In this document: one piece after another, positions 1 through 9,932 of the stretch
Numbering within the stretch: the stretch's first letter is position 1
Layout: every line of letters begins with the position of its first letter
Assembly (NCBI RefSeq): GCF_002575655.3
Contig: NC_053040.3
Coordinates: 154,257,148 to 154,321,147 of the forward strand
Source of the DNA: Aegilops tauschii subsp. strangulata
Taxonomy: Eukaryota; Streptophyta; Magnoliopsida; Poales; Poaceae
DNA length: 64,000 nt
Reading direction: 5' to 3'
The notes under the pieces: model-generated
The model's input: the letters and a program-made list of their open reading frames with translations, nothing else
What the model was told of the DNA's origin: nothing
Databases searched by the model: none
Program-made: the position numbers and the translations under genes

Positions 1-1195
1 AAATCTTTTGAGGCTTGACAATCACAATATTGGTCATACAAGCAATTCACGAATGATTAGTAGAAGGAAGAGAAATTTCACATGCAAATACACTATCTTG
101 GAAATCTTTTGTGATTTTGAGCCCCCATCAAAATATTATATGCAAAAAAAATTGACGTTGGACAAGGAACACAACGTGATGGTTTATGTTTGTTCATATT
201 CACATAGAAGCTATATTGTCATAGATCCTTCAACATGTGGTGCTTGCCCCCCCATCTTTGCTAGCCAAAAATCCGCACCAAGTAGAGATACTACTTGTGC
301 ATCCAGAAACCCTTAAACCCAAATCTTATTTTCAAGAGTCCACCATACCTACCTAAGGATTGAGCAAGATCCTTCAAGTAACTTCTCATCGGTGCAATAA
401 GGCAATAAAATTGCTTCTAAAAGTGTTAGATCATTTAGTGTAAGAGAAAATTGAGCGTTGTACGAACTTGTGATGGCAAAGAATAAAAGCGACAGACTGC
501 ATAATAAAGGTTGCTAATAAGGGGCAATATAATGTGACGTTCTTTTGCACTAAGGGGTTGAGTATACAAACAAATAAGCGCATGGCAAACTCTACTTTCC
601 TCTGCGAAGGACCTATCTTTTACTTTTATGTATTTACTTTTATGCAAGAGTCAAAGTTTTTCTCCCTATTCCTCTTTATTTTTCTCCTTTGGCAAGCATC
701 ATGTGGTGAGGAAACATCTAGGCACATATGTCCAGTTGGATATGGGTAGCATGAGTTATTATTGTTGACATCACCCTTGAGGTGAATACGTTGGGAGGCG
801 AAATTATAAGCCCCTATCTTTCTATGTGTCCGGTTGAAACGTTTTGCTCATGTGTATGCGGTGAGTATTAGCAATCATAGAAGACTATATGATGGTTGAG
901 TATGTGGAGCTCTTACTTAAACTCTGTTGAATAAGTTGAATTACAATTGCTTGGTGACTGAGAACATAGGTTGCTGAGTTTCAAGAGAATTCATCGTTTG
1001 AACCTTAACATGTGAATTGGTTGCTACTTTAACATGAGAAGTTTTATGAGAAAGAATTGCTGCTATGATGCTAGGAAAAGTGATTGAAATTGTCATTGAT
1101 CAAATTTGTTCAATTTGCTAGCATTCACACTTCATAAATTATTTCTTTTATCATTTACCTACTCGAGGACGAGTAGGAATTAAGCTTGGGGATGC
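1..1195 (+). mobile_element. 3' internal non-coding region of an Athila-like Gypsy retrotransposon
   Basis: This AT-rich stretch has no credible coding frame. It ends in a polypurine-like AGCTTGGGGATGC directly before an LTR that starts TGATACGTC. The same arrangement, including the phrase CTACTCGAGGACGAGTAGGA, occurs at about 30980-31014 before the 3' LTR of element B, so this is the region between pol and the 3' LTR of a related element. The rest of the element lies left of the window. The superfamily follows from the resemblance to elements A and B; the family name is not asserted. Confidence 0.75.
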
Positions 1196-2749
1196 TGATA
1201 CGTCTCCAACATATCTATAATTTATGAAGTATTCATGTTGTTATATTATCATTCTTGGATGTTTTACAATCATTTTATAGCAACATTATATCATTTTTTG
1301 GGACTAACCTATTGACCCAGTGCCCAGTGCTAGTTGCTGTTTTTTGCTTTCTTTTTACATCGTAGGAAATCAATTACAAACGGAGTCCAAACACCGCGAA
1401 ACTTTTTGTGGATTTTTTATGGACCAGAAGACCACCAATGGGCAGAGCAGCACCTGGGGGTGCCCCGAGGGGGGCACAATCCACCAGGGCACGCCTGGGG
1501 GCCCAGGCGCACCCAGGTGGGTTGTGCCCACCTCGGTGGCCTCCCGCACCCCATCTTTACCCTATAAATTCCCAAATATTCCGAAAACCCTCGAGGTTAA
1601 CCTAGATCAGAAGTTCCGCCGCCGCAGGCCTCTGTAGCCACCAAAAACCCATCTAGACCCCGTTCTGGCACCCTGCTGGAGGGGGAATCATCTCCAGTGG
1701 CCATCTTCATCATCCCGACGACCACCACGACAAGGAGGGAGTAGTCCACCCTCGGGGTTGAGGGTTTGTACCAGTAGCTATGTGTTTAAGTTCTCTCTCG
1801 TGTTCTTGAGATGTCATGATCTTGATGTATCGCGGGCTTTGTTAATATAGTCGGATCATATGGTGTTTTCCCCTCTCTATCTTGTGATGAATTGAGTTTT
1901 CCCTTTGAGATTTCATTTTATCGGATTGAGTACTTTTATGGACTTGAGAGCACTTGATATATGTCTTACAAATGAATACTCATGGTGACAATGGGATATT
2001 ATTTTGATTCACTTGATATATGTTTTGGCACTCAACTCGCCGATTCCCGAGGTGACATTGGGGTAATCTACGCATAGGGGTTGATGCACGTTCTTGTCTT
2101 TGTTTTACCGGTAGAAATCTTGGGGCACTCTTTGAAGTTCTTTGTGTTGGATTGAATGTTATGAATCTGAAATTATTTGGTGTTATTTTAGTATGAACAC
2201 TTGGATAGGTCGATCGGAAAGAATAGCTTCGAGGTGGTTTCGTACCCTACAAATGATTTCTTCTTATGTTCTCCACTAGATAGGAACTTTGGAGTGATTC
2301 TTCATCGCACTTTGAGGGGTGGTTATATGATCCAATTATATTAGCACTGTTGAGAGATTGCACTAGCGAAAGTATGGACCCTAGGCCTCATTTTCAAGCA
2401 TTGCAATACCGTTTTTGTGCCCGTTTACTATTTGCTACCTTGCTGTTTTTATTTATTCAGATTAGAAAAAATATATTTCTACCATCAATATTACACTTTT
2501 ATCACCATCTCTTCGCCAAACTAGTGCACCTATACAAATTACCATTGTATTTGGTGTGTTGGGGACACAAGAGACTTTTTATTATTTGGTTGCAGGGTTG
2601 TTTGAGAGAGACCATCTTCATCCTACACCTCCCATGGATTGATAAACCTTGGGTCATCCACTTGAGGGAAAATTGCTACTTTCCTACAAAACTCTACGCT
2701 TGGAGGCCCAACACGTGTCTACAAGAATAAAGTTGCGTAGTAGACATCA
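1196..2749 (+). repeat. 3' LTR of the Athila-like element at the left edge
   Basis: The LTR starts TGATACGTCTCC and ends GTAGACATCA, giving TG...CA ends and about 1.55 kb. A TATA-like CCTATAAATT lies at about 1561, downstream of a GC-rich stretch typical of these LTRs. It is a relative of the LTR at 31015-32692, with matching ends and 3' half but a different GC-rich segment and a shorter 3' third. The five bases to its right are GCTCT; the partner target duplication would lie left of the window. Confidence 0.82.
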
Positions 2750-2770
2750 GCTCTATGTTGTCTGCCACAG

Positions 2771-4110
2771 ATTTGGAGGCTGACTTGTGGGCCTACTAAG
2801 TTCATGCATACACCAGGATTCTAAAAAAAGAAAGTTAGCCAACAATCGACTCTACCAACGTCAAACTGTTAGATGTCAATCTAACGGCAATCGTGCTTCT
2901 TCAGTCTCTGTTCTTCCTGCTCCAGCCGCCCAAACCAGCACTGGCGGAACTTCCTGCTCCCGCCTCCCGTGGCCGGCTGTGCTGCCATGTAGGCCTCACA
3001 GCCCCACCATACTCACATCCCTGGCCTGGCTATCCCTCAACTCACCCACACCTTCTGTTATTCTCCGGCGACGGTAGCCTCACACTGTAGCCGAACAAGT
3101 AAACCCTCGTACCCACTCCGCGTGGGAAACAACTGCCAAGTCTTCCTCGGCTCCGGGTTGTTCCCTTACTTGGCCCCGCCGTCGTCCACCGCCTTGGTGC
3201 TCTCGGCACGATGTGGTCAACGAACGACATCCATCAGAAGAGGACTGTACGTGGAGAGGTTGACAGCTGGGTCCACGGCCGCACGCAAGGAAGTGCCTCC
3301 TTATTACGTGCAAAATAATGATTCCTCCTCCTGACAGCTGGGACACATCGGAAGTGCCTTTGTATTTCACGAAAAAAAACATTCCCCCCACTGACAGCTT
3401 GGATCCACCAGTTATTACGCACAAAAATAATGAATACCCCCGCTGCTACGTCGGTCCCACCATATTTGGAGGCTGACTTGTGGGCCTACTAAGTTGACGC
3501 AGACGTGGGGCTTAGTCAACTTAGTCAATATAAATGATTCTAGCTGCGGTGACCGTACGATGTCCATCCAACGGTCGTCGTGCTTCTTCAACCTCTGGTC
3601 TTCTTGCTCCTGCCCCTCAAACCAGGACCGGTCGTGCCGCCTGCTCCTACCTCCCGTGGCCGGCTGTGCTGCCACACATGCCTCACCGCCCCACCCTACT
3701 CCCACCGCTGGCCAGGCCTTCCCTCTACTCACTCGCACCCCTTTTATTCTCCAGAGACGGCAGCCTCAAACCGCAGCCAAAGCAGTCAACCCTCGTACTC
3801 CCCTCCGCGTGGGCATCCACTGCTGCGTATTCCCCGACTCCGGGTCGTTCCCTTCCTAGGTCGCGCCGTCGTCCACCACCTTGGTGCTCTCGGGCGGTAC
3901 GGCATCGTCAACATGGTCAACGAACGACAGCCATCAGAAGAGGACTATAAGTGGAGAGGCTGGCAGCTGGGTCCATGGCCGCACGCAAGGAAGTGCCTCC
4001 TTATTACGCGCAAATAATGATTCCTCCACCTGACACCTCAGACCTACAGGAAGGGCCTCTGTATTTCGCGAAAAAACATTCCCTCCTGACAGCTGGGACC
4101 CACCGGCTTT
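2771..4110. repeat. Tandem duplication of a unit of about 693 bp
   Basis: The phrase TTTGGAGGCTGACTTGTGGG occurs near 2772 and again near 3465, an offset of 693 bp. The following sequence is repeated in the same order in both copies: CGTGGCCGGCTGTGCTGCCA, then CCGCGTGGG, then AACGAACGAC, then GCACGCAAGGAAGTGCCTCC. The copies differ by many substitutions and small indels, so the duplication is old. Overlapping frames seen here on both strands are not convincing genes. Confidence 0.8.
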
Positions 4111-4415
4111 ATCTTCGCACGGGAGGAACTACCTGCTTACCCCCTGATAGCTGGGACCCACCAGGTTGAAGCGAAGGTAGCGTTATCTGTCCGGCTGCGA
4201 ACCTGTACGTACATAGTGGTCGATCGGTCTCTCTGCAGTGATGTACCGTGGCCAAGTAAGGAGCGGCACGTGTTGAAGTAGAGGCGCCGATATAGCATGT
4301 CACGCAGTCCCGTCTATATCGTGTACACATACGTTCGGCCACGCTGCAAGATAGTAAATACGGCTACGTGCGTACATACGGGTGGGGTCTCTAATGCATA
4401 CAACGACATCGTCCT

Positions 4416-4800
4416 GTTCATCGACAGCCAACCGGCTGGGTCGGAACAGAGTAAACAGCATCGTGTGTTCATCGGGAGCCAACCGGCTTGGACGGAACAG
4501 CCGAAACGAGGTCTGGCATACCACAGAACAGAGGAAACGACCTTCTGTTCGACCGCGTATAGTTGATACGGGGTCCTATTCATCGAGAAGGGTCTGGTGT
4601 ACCGCAAAACAAAGGAAACAGACTTCTGTTCGAGTGCCTACGGTCGAAACGGGGTGTTGTTAATCAGGAGCGGTGTGGCGTACCGCAAAACGGAGGAAAC
4701 AGACTTGTGTTGGAGCGCCTACGGTCGAAACGGAGTCCTGTTTATCGGGAGGGGTGTGGCATACCGCAAAATGGGACTCCACGGGTTACTGTTGATCCAC
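4416..4800. repeat. 51-bp and 81-bp tandem repeats
   Basis: Two 51-bp units starting GTTCATCG lie at 4416 and 4467. They are followed by 81-bp units marked by TCTGGCATACC or TGTGGCGTACC at 4512, 4593, 4674 and 4755, spaced exactly 81 bp each. The 81-bp period is a multiple of three, which explains why long frames stay open here. No protein is inferred. Confidence 0.8.
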
Positions 4801-4849
4801 CGTCGACTTCCTCCAGCCTCCACCTACTACTGTTCATCCACCGTCAACT

Positions 4850-5310
4850 TCCTCCATCCTCCACCAGCTACTGTTCATCCACGGGGTCCTGTTCATCCAG
4901 CCTCCACCGGCTACTGTTCATCCAGCCCTCCACGGGGTCCTGTTCATCCAGCCTCCACCGGCTCCTGTTCAACCAGCCCTCCAAAGGGTCCTATTCAACC
5001 AGCCCTCCACGGGTTCCCTCCACCGGCTACTGTTCATCCACTCCCACCTCCTCGGTCGAGGTCCTGTTTCCAGCGGCAACGACCTCTACTACCACGGGAT
5101 CCTGTTCATGCAACCCCCACCGGGAACTGTTCATCCAACCCCCACCGGGAACTGTTCATCAGGAGGCAGCTTCGATCGGCTTCAGTTAGCAGCAGTAGTG
5201 AAGGAATCACTCGGCTTCAGTTGACAGCAAGGGATCGATCGGGGTTCAGTAACGTACCTAGTGCAATCGCTCGGGTTCAGTTAGAGCCCAACGCCTCGCT
5301 TGGGTTCAGT
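4850..5310. repeat. Minisatellite of GTTCATCC-type and CGGGTTCAGTTAG-type units
   Basis: From about 4850 to 5165, units of roughly 26-27 bp combine GTTCATCCAGCC with CTCCACCGGCT or CTCCACGGGG. Two near-identical CCCCCACCGGGAACTGTTCA units close the block. From about 5175 to 5310 a second family follows, with the core CGGGTTCAGTTAGAGC and an AACGCCTCGC partner. Such arrays are common next to CACTA ends, where related motifs bind transposase in other systems; binding here is not shown. Confidence 0.7.
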
Positions 5311-5676
5311 TAGAGCGCAACGCCTCGCACACACGCGCGTACGTGTACGAGAGGAATGCGCAAACCTCCGTGCATTGCTCAGCCCCGACCACCCACCATA
5401 ACCGGAAACTCCCCGAAATTTTCCTCGCCCTCACTTCTACCACAATTTTTTCCGTCATGGACGGCCCAAAGAATGTCATGCACGTGCGTCTCCGGCCCGC
5501 CCAGGATGAAAAGCTCATTTTCTGTCATGATTTTTTGTCATAAAAGTAGGAGCCCACCACATCTATGATGATACTGGGCTTTGTCACAATTATCGTCATA
5601 GAAGTGTCATAAGCATGACAGGAAAAAAAATTCGTTTGACCCAAAATGTCACGGATGTGTCTTTTTTTTTGTAGTG

Positions 5677-5973
5677 CACTATCTAATTTTTGCAACTAAA
5701 ATTCAGTAATTAAGCATAGATTTCAGTCATAGATTAAGCAGCCGTTCTATATACAAACAATTCAACTCGACAGCTGAACCGACCAAACTTTTTCCCAATT
5801 GTTGCCAACCACGTACTGAAATAGCTAGTTCAACTATATATACTAGCTAATTTTAAGTACATTGTACAGTTTCACCACATCTATAGTCAGATGAACTGAA
5901 TAAAATAGCCCCTAAATACTACTACTACGGAGCAGCTTTGTACTACTTCTGGCAGCCTCTCCTCTCCCGAGCA
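5677..5973. other. Apparently low-copy non-coding segment
   Basis: This AT-rich stretch just outside the CACTA end matches none of the other elements recognisable in the window and has no LTR or TIR signature. No gene is visible. It could be surviving pre-insertion DNA or a fragment of an element I do not recognise. Confidence 0.4.
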
Positions 5974-6637
5974 CGCTCAGTAAGAGGCAGAGGAGGAGGA
6001 GCCTACCGACGAGCTGGACAACTGCAATACGGTGCCTGCCGCTGCTGCACCTTCAGCGGCGCTCACCTCGAACGCCCTTTGCTGCTCCAGACGACCCCTC
6101 TCGACGGTGGTTCTACTCGTGGATCTCCTGATTCCTCGCCTCTGCGGCGGCGTGTGCTGCGGCCCCGGCGGCGGTAATGCTCTTTGCGTGCTCGACGAGG
6201 CGCTCCTCCTCCTCCCGCAGGAACTCGATATAGCGCGCAAGGTCGCTGACACATGTGCGGGCCTGCACCTCCGCCTCCCGCCTTCGGGCGGCAGTGGCGG
6301 AGCCGGTGATGACCTTGGCGGTCGACGGTGGGCTGGCGGCCACGGCGGCCGACGATGGGGTGGCGGCCACGACCACCACCTCCCGCCTTCGGGCCGCGGC
6401 GGCAGAACGGGTTATGGCCACGGTGGCCGGTAGTGGGATGGCGGCCACGACGGCCACCTCCCGCCTTTGAGCCGTGGCGGTGGAGCGGGCGATGCTGGCT
6501 TTCGACGATGGGGTGGCGGCCACGGCGGAAGACGGTGGGGTGGCGGCAACGGCAGCCGGCAACAGTTGTCGACGGGCAGCGGCGGCGGAGCGTGTGGTGG
6601 GTGTTCCGCGCACACCCAACAGGGACGCCACGTGCAC
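5974..6637 (-). pseudogene. Alanine/arginine-rich reading frame, probably a broken gene fragment
   Basis: I do not recognise this gene. The minus-strand frame starts at 6637 and runs 174 codons to a stop near 6113. A second frame from about 6112 to 5974 continues in the same style, ERGRLEQQRAFEV to SSSSASY, then a stop, so a frameshift near 6113 is likely. The N-terminal half holds three or four imperfect repeats built on AARRREVxVVAATP. The C-terminal half, SDLARYIEFLREEEERLVEHA and onward, looks like a long charged helix. GC content is much higher than in flanking DNA. It lies between a CACTA end and a truncated LTR, so it may be captured or stranded gene sequence. The repeats alone could keep frames open by chance. 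Confidence 0.35.
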
Positions 6638-6685
6638 TACACTACACCGGGGACTGCGCCGCCGCCGCGGTGTATCCTCCCAGCT

Positions 6686-7480
6686 GGATCAATTTTTCTT
6701 GCCATGGGAAGAGGTGCTTTGTGATGGGTTCACTCTTACGGTGCTCAATCCCAATGACAAAAAGGGAAATGACACGTATGTATCATTGCTATTAAGGATA
6801 ACAAGATGGGGTCTATTCCTACATGAATAGATCTTGTCTACATCATGTCATCGTTCTTAATGCATTACTTCGTTTCTCCATGAACTTAATACACTAGATG
6901 CATGCTGGATAGCGGTCGATGTGTGGAGTAATAGTAGTAGATGCAGGATGGAGTCGGTCTACTAATCTTGGACGTGATGCCTATGTAATGATCATTGCCT
7001 GGATATTATCATGATTATTTGAAGTTCTATCAATTGCCCAACAGTAATTTGTTTACCCGCCGTATGCTATTTTTCTCGAGAGAAGCCACTAGTGAAATCT
7101 ACGGCCCCGAGTCTCTTATTTATCATACCTTTGAGATCTATTTTTATTTGCTTTTATTTTCAGATCTGTTAATCCAAAAACCCAAAAATACCTTGCTGCA
7201 TTTTATTGTTATTTATTTTATCTCACGTTCCCGTGAGATCTATTTATCCAATCTACTACAATTTTATCGATCTTTTTACCCGGGAGGGATTGACAACCCC
7301 TCTTTTACGTCGGGTTGCAAGTATTTGTTCTTTGCGTGCAGGTACCGTTCACGTAGTGTTGCGTGGTTCTCCTAATACTTCGATAACCTTGGTCGCATCA
7401 CTGAGGGAAATACCTACCGTAGTTGTGCTGCATCATCCCTTCCTCTTTGGGGAAATACCGATGTAGTTCAAGCCGCATCA
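6686..7480 (+). repeat. Truncated LTR, 3' half only
   Basis: This segment matches the reverse complement of about 8174-8962, the 3' half of the solo LTR at 8174-9751. Shared phrases include GCATGCTGGATAGCGGTCGA and AGAAGCCACTAGTGAAATCTA. It ends correctly in GCCGCATCA at 7480. The first roughly 790 bp of the LTR are missing at the left, where the sequence passes abruptly into the GC-rich segment ending near 6685. To its right the pol gene of element A begins, so the LTR once inserted into A and a later deletion removed its left half together with the rest of A. Confidence 0.8.
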
Positions 7481-7966
7481 TCTGGCAATTGCTTTAATTC
7501 AAACACAGGATCAACTTTAGGTGGAGGAGGACCTCCTAGAGTTTAAACAGGAAAAATTGTGTTTAAGGATAGGTTGTTGTTCAACGAATATTTTATCTAT
7601 TTCATTTCTTTCATGTAAGTGCATATCATGTTCATGTTCTAGCAAATATTATTCTAGTGGATCAGTAGGAGGCACGACAATAGAAGAAAGACCAATTATC
7701 TCATCCTTACTAGGTAATTCTTATCATGAGGATGTCTACGAAACTTAGAGAAATTAAACTCATAAGGCACATCGCCAAAATTGACAATAACAGTTTCTTT
7801 ATGGCAATCTATCTTACCATTGACAGTGTTCAAGAATGGTCTACCAAATATTATGGGACAAAAATCATCTTGTGGAGAACCAAGAACTAGAAAATCAGTG
7901 GGGTATTTTATTTTCCCACACAATACTTCAACATCTCTAACAATCCCAAGTGGTGTAATGGTGTCC
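7481..7966 (-). pseudogene. Athila-like pol fragment of element A (post-protease region)
   Basis: On the minus strand a frame reads ITPLGIVRDVEVLCGK, then DFLVLGSPQDDFCPIIFGRP, then FNFSKFRRHPHDK. After a frameshift, further codons resemble DEIIGLSSIVVPPTDPLE and NEIDKIFVEQQPILKHN. This is the segment between retropepsin and reverse transcriptase of Athila-like Triticeae Gypsy elements. It continues directly the frame that breaks off at 32698, on the other side of element B. The remainder of pol (RT, RNase H, integrase) and the 3' LTR are gone, lost in the deletion ending at the truncated LTR to the left. Confidence 0.82.
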
Positions 7967-8173
7967 TGATACGTCTCCAACGTATCTATAATTTTTGGGT
8001 GATTGAAGATATCGATATGAGGAGAACAAGGAGTGGCAAGACCTTAAGCTTGGGGATGCCCAAGGCACCCCAAGGTAATATTCAAAGAAGACACAAGCAA
8101 CGAATCTTGGGGATGCCCCGGAAGGCATCCCCTCTTTCGTCTTCAACATTATCGGTAACCTCACTTGGAGCTA
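7967..8173 (+). other. 5' LTR stub of B and start of its internal region
   Basis: The first about 35 bp match the beginning of the TGATACGTCTCC LTR class. The next bases contain AGCTTGGGGATGCCCAAGGC followed by TTGGGGATGCCCCGGAAGGC. That pair of GGGGATGCCC units recurs at 29208-29290, so the internal region of B contains two diverged copies of the same block. No coding frame is present. The segment continues at 9757-9932 after the solo LTR. Confidence 0.7.
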
Positions 8174-9751
8174 TGATGTTGCTTGAACTATGTCGGTATT
8201 TCCCCAAAGAGGAAGGGGTGATGCAGCACAGCTATGGTAGGTATTTCCCTCAGTTATGAAACCAAGGTGTCAATCCAGTAGGAGAACCAAGCAACACTGT
8301 GTAAACGGTACCTGCACACAAAGAACAAATACTTGCAACCCAATGCGTAAGAGGGGTTGTCGATCCCTCCACGGTAAAAAGATAGATAAGTTTGTGGTAG
8401 ATTGGATAAATAGATCTTGATCAAATGCAAAATAAAATAAGTAATAAAAAGTGCAGCAAGGTATTTTTGGGTTTTTGGAATAATAGATCTGAAAATAAAA
8501 GGGGCAAATAATAGATCGGAAAGCTAATATGATAAAGAATAAACCCGGGGGGCGGTAGATTTCACTAGTGGCTTCTCTCAAGAAAATAACATACGGTGGG
8601 TAAACAAATTACTGTTGGGCAATTGATAAAACCTCAAGTAATTATCACGATATCCAGGCAATGATCAATATATAGGCATCACGTCCAAGATTAGTAGACC
8701 GACTCCTGCCTGCATCTACTACTATTACTCCACACATCAATCGCTATCCAGCATGCATCTAGTGTGTTAAGTTCATGGAGAAACAGAGTAATGCAATAAG
8801 AACGGTGACATGATGTAGATGAGATCTATTCATGTAGGAATAGCCCCATCTTGTTATCCTTAATAGCAACGATACATACGTGTCTTGTTGCCCCTTCTGT
8901 CACTTGGAAAGAACGCCGCACAATCGAACCCATCACAAAGCACCTCTTCCCATGGCAAGAAAAATTGGTCTAGTTGGCGTAACTAAACCAAAGATTCAAA
9001 GAAGAAATGCGAGGCTAAAAATAATCATGCATATAAGAGATCAAAAATGACTCAAATAACTTTCATGGATATACAGATCTGATCATAAACTCAAAGTTCA
9101 TCGGATCCCAACAAACACACCCCAAAAAAGAGTTACATCAAATAGATATCCAAGAGACCATTGTATTGAGAATCAAAAGAGAGATAGGAAGCCATCTAGC
9201 TACTGCCTACGGACCCGTAGGTCTATGATGAACTACGCACGCATCATCAGAGAGGAACCATGGAGGATGATGAACCCCTCCATGATGGTGTTTAGATTAG
9301 ATCTTGTGGTTCTGGAACTTGCGGCGGCTGGAATTGTTTTTCGTCGACTCCCCTAGGATTTTTGGAATATTTGGGGATTTATAGGGCGAAGAGGCGATGC
9401 GGGAGGCCACCGAGGTGGGCACAACCCACCAGGGCGCGCCTGGGCCCCCAGGCATGCCCAGGTGGGTTGTGCTCCCCTCGGGGCACCCCTCTCATACTTC
9501 TTTGGCCCATGTTGTTTCTTCTGGTCCATAAAAGTTCTCCAAGAAGTTTCTTTGTGTTTGGACTCAGTTTGGTATTGATTTTCTGTGAAGTAAAAAACAA
9601 TAAAAAATAGCAACTGGCACTGGGCACTATGTCAATAGGTTAGTCCCAAAAAATGATATAAAGTTGCTATAAAATGATTGTAAAACATCCAAGAATGATA
9701 ATATAATAGCATGGAACAAGCAAAAATTATAGATACGTTGGAGACGTATCA
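8174..9751 (-). repeat. Solo LTR, Athila-like, inserted in B
   Basis: On the minus strand the LTR starts TGATACGTCTCC at 9751 and ends GCAACATCA at 8174, about 1.58 kb. The duplication AGCTA flanks it at 8169-8173 and 9752-9756, and the sequence of B is continuous across it, so this is a complete LTR without internal region. A TATA-like CCTATAAATCC lies near 9380 on the minus strand. Solo LTRs arise by recombination between the two LTRs of one element. The truncated LTR at 6686-7480 is the same family in the opposite orientation. Confidence 0.92.
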
Positions 9752-9932
9752 AGCTATATTTTCATTGTTCACATGATATGTGTTTTGCTTGGAGCGCCAT
9801 TTTATTTTGGTAGGATTTGCTTGTTGTTATTTAGAATAATGTTTTATATCTTTTACTTCAATAAAAGTGTCAAGTATAGCCTTTACCATGCTTATTTTGC
9901 AAGTCTATATGTTGTTGTTTTGAAAACAGAAA
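9752..9932 (+). other. Internal region of B between two insertions
   Basis: This is short AT-rich sequence of B between the AGCTA duplication and the chromovirus composite. It reads CACATGATATGTGTTTTGCTTGGAGCG and ends AACAGAAA. It continues at 28775 as GGAAAGTTTTC. A similar CACATGATGTGCGCTATTCTTGGA occurs at 29347, part of the duplicated block of B. No gene is present. Confidence 0.65.

Larger units (their letters stand above)
2750..5676. mobile_element. Right arm of a CACTA (En/Spm) DNA transposon
   Basis: The right end reads TTTTTTGTAGTG, the reverse complement of a CACTACAAAAAA terminus. Inside it is a TGTCACGGATGTGTC-type subterminal segment followed by TGTCATG/TCATAG repeats typical of Triticeae CACTA ends. 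The interior is GC-rich, without transposase, and made largely of tandem repeats. The bases just outside are CAC, a candidate 3-bp target duplication whose partner is not in the window. The left part is cut by the LTR ending at 2749, which probably inserted into this element. Orientation relative to any transposase gene is unknown. Confidence 0.75.
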
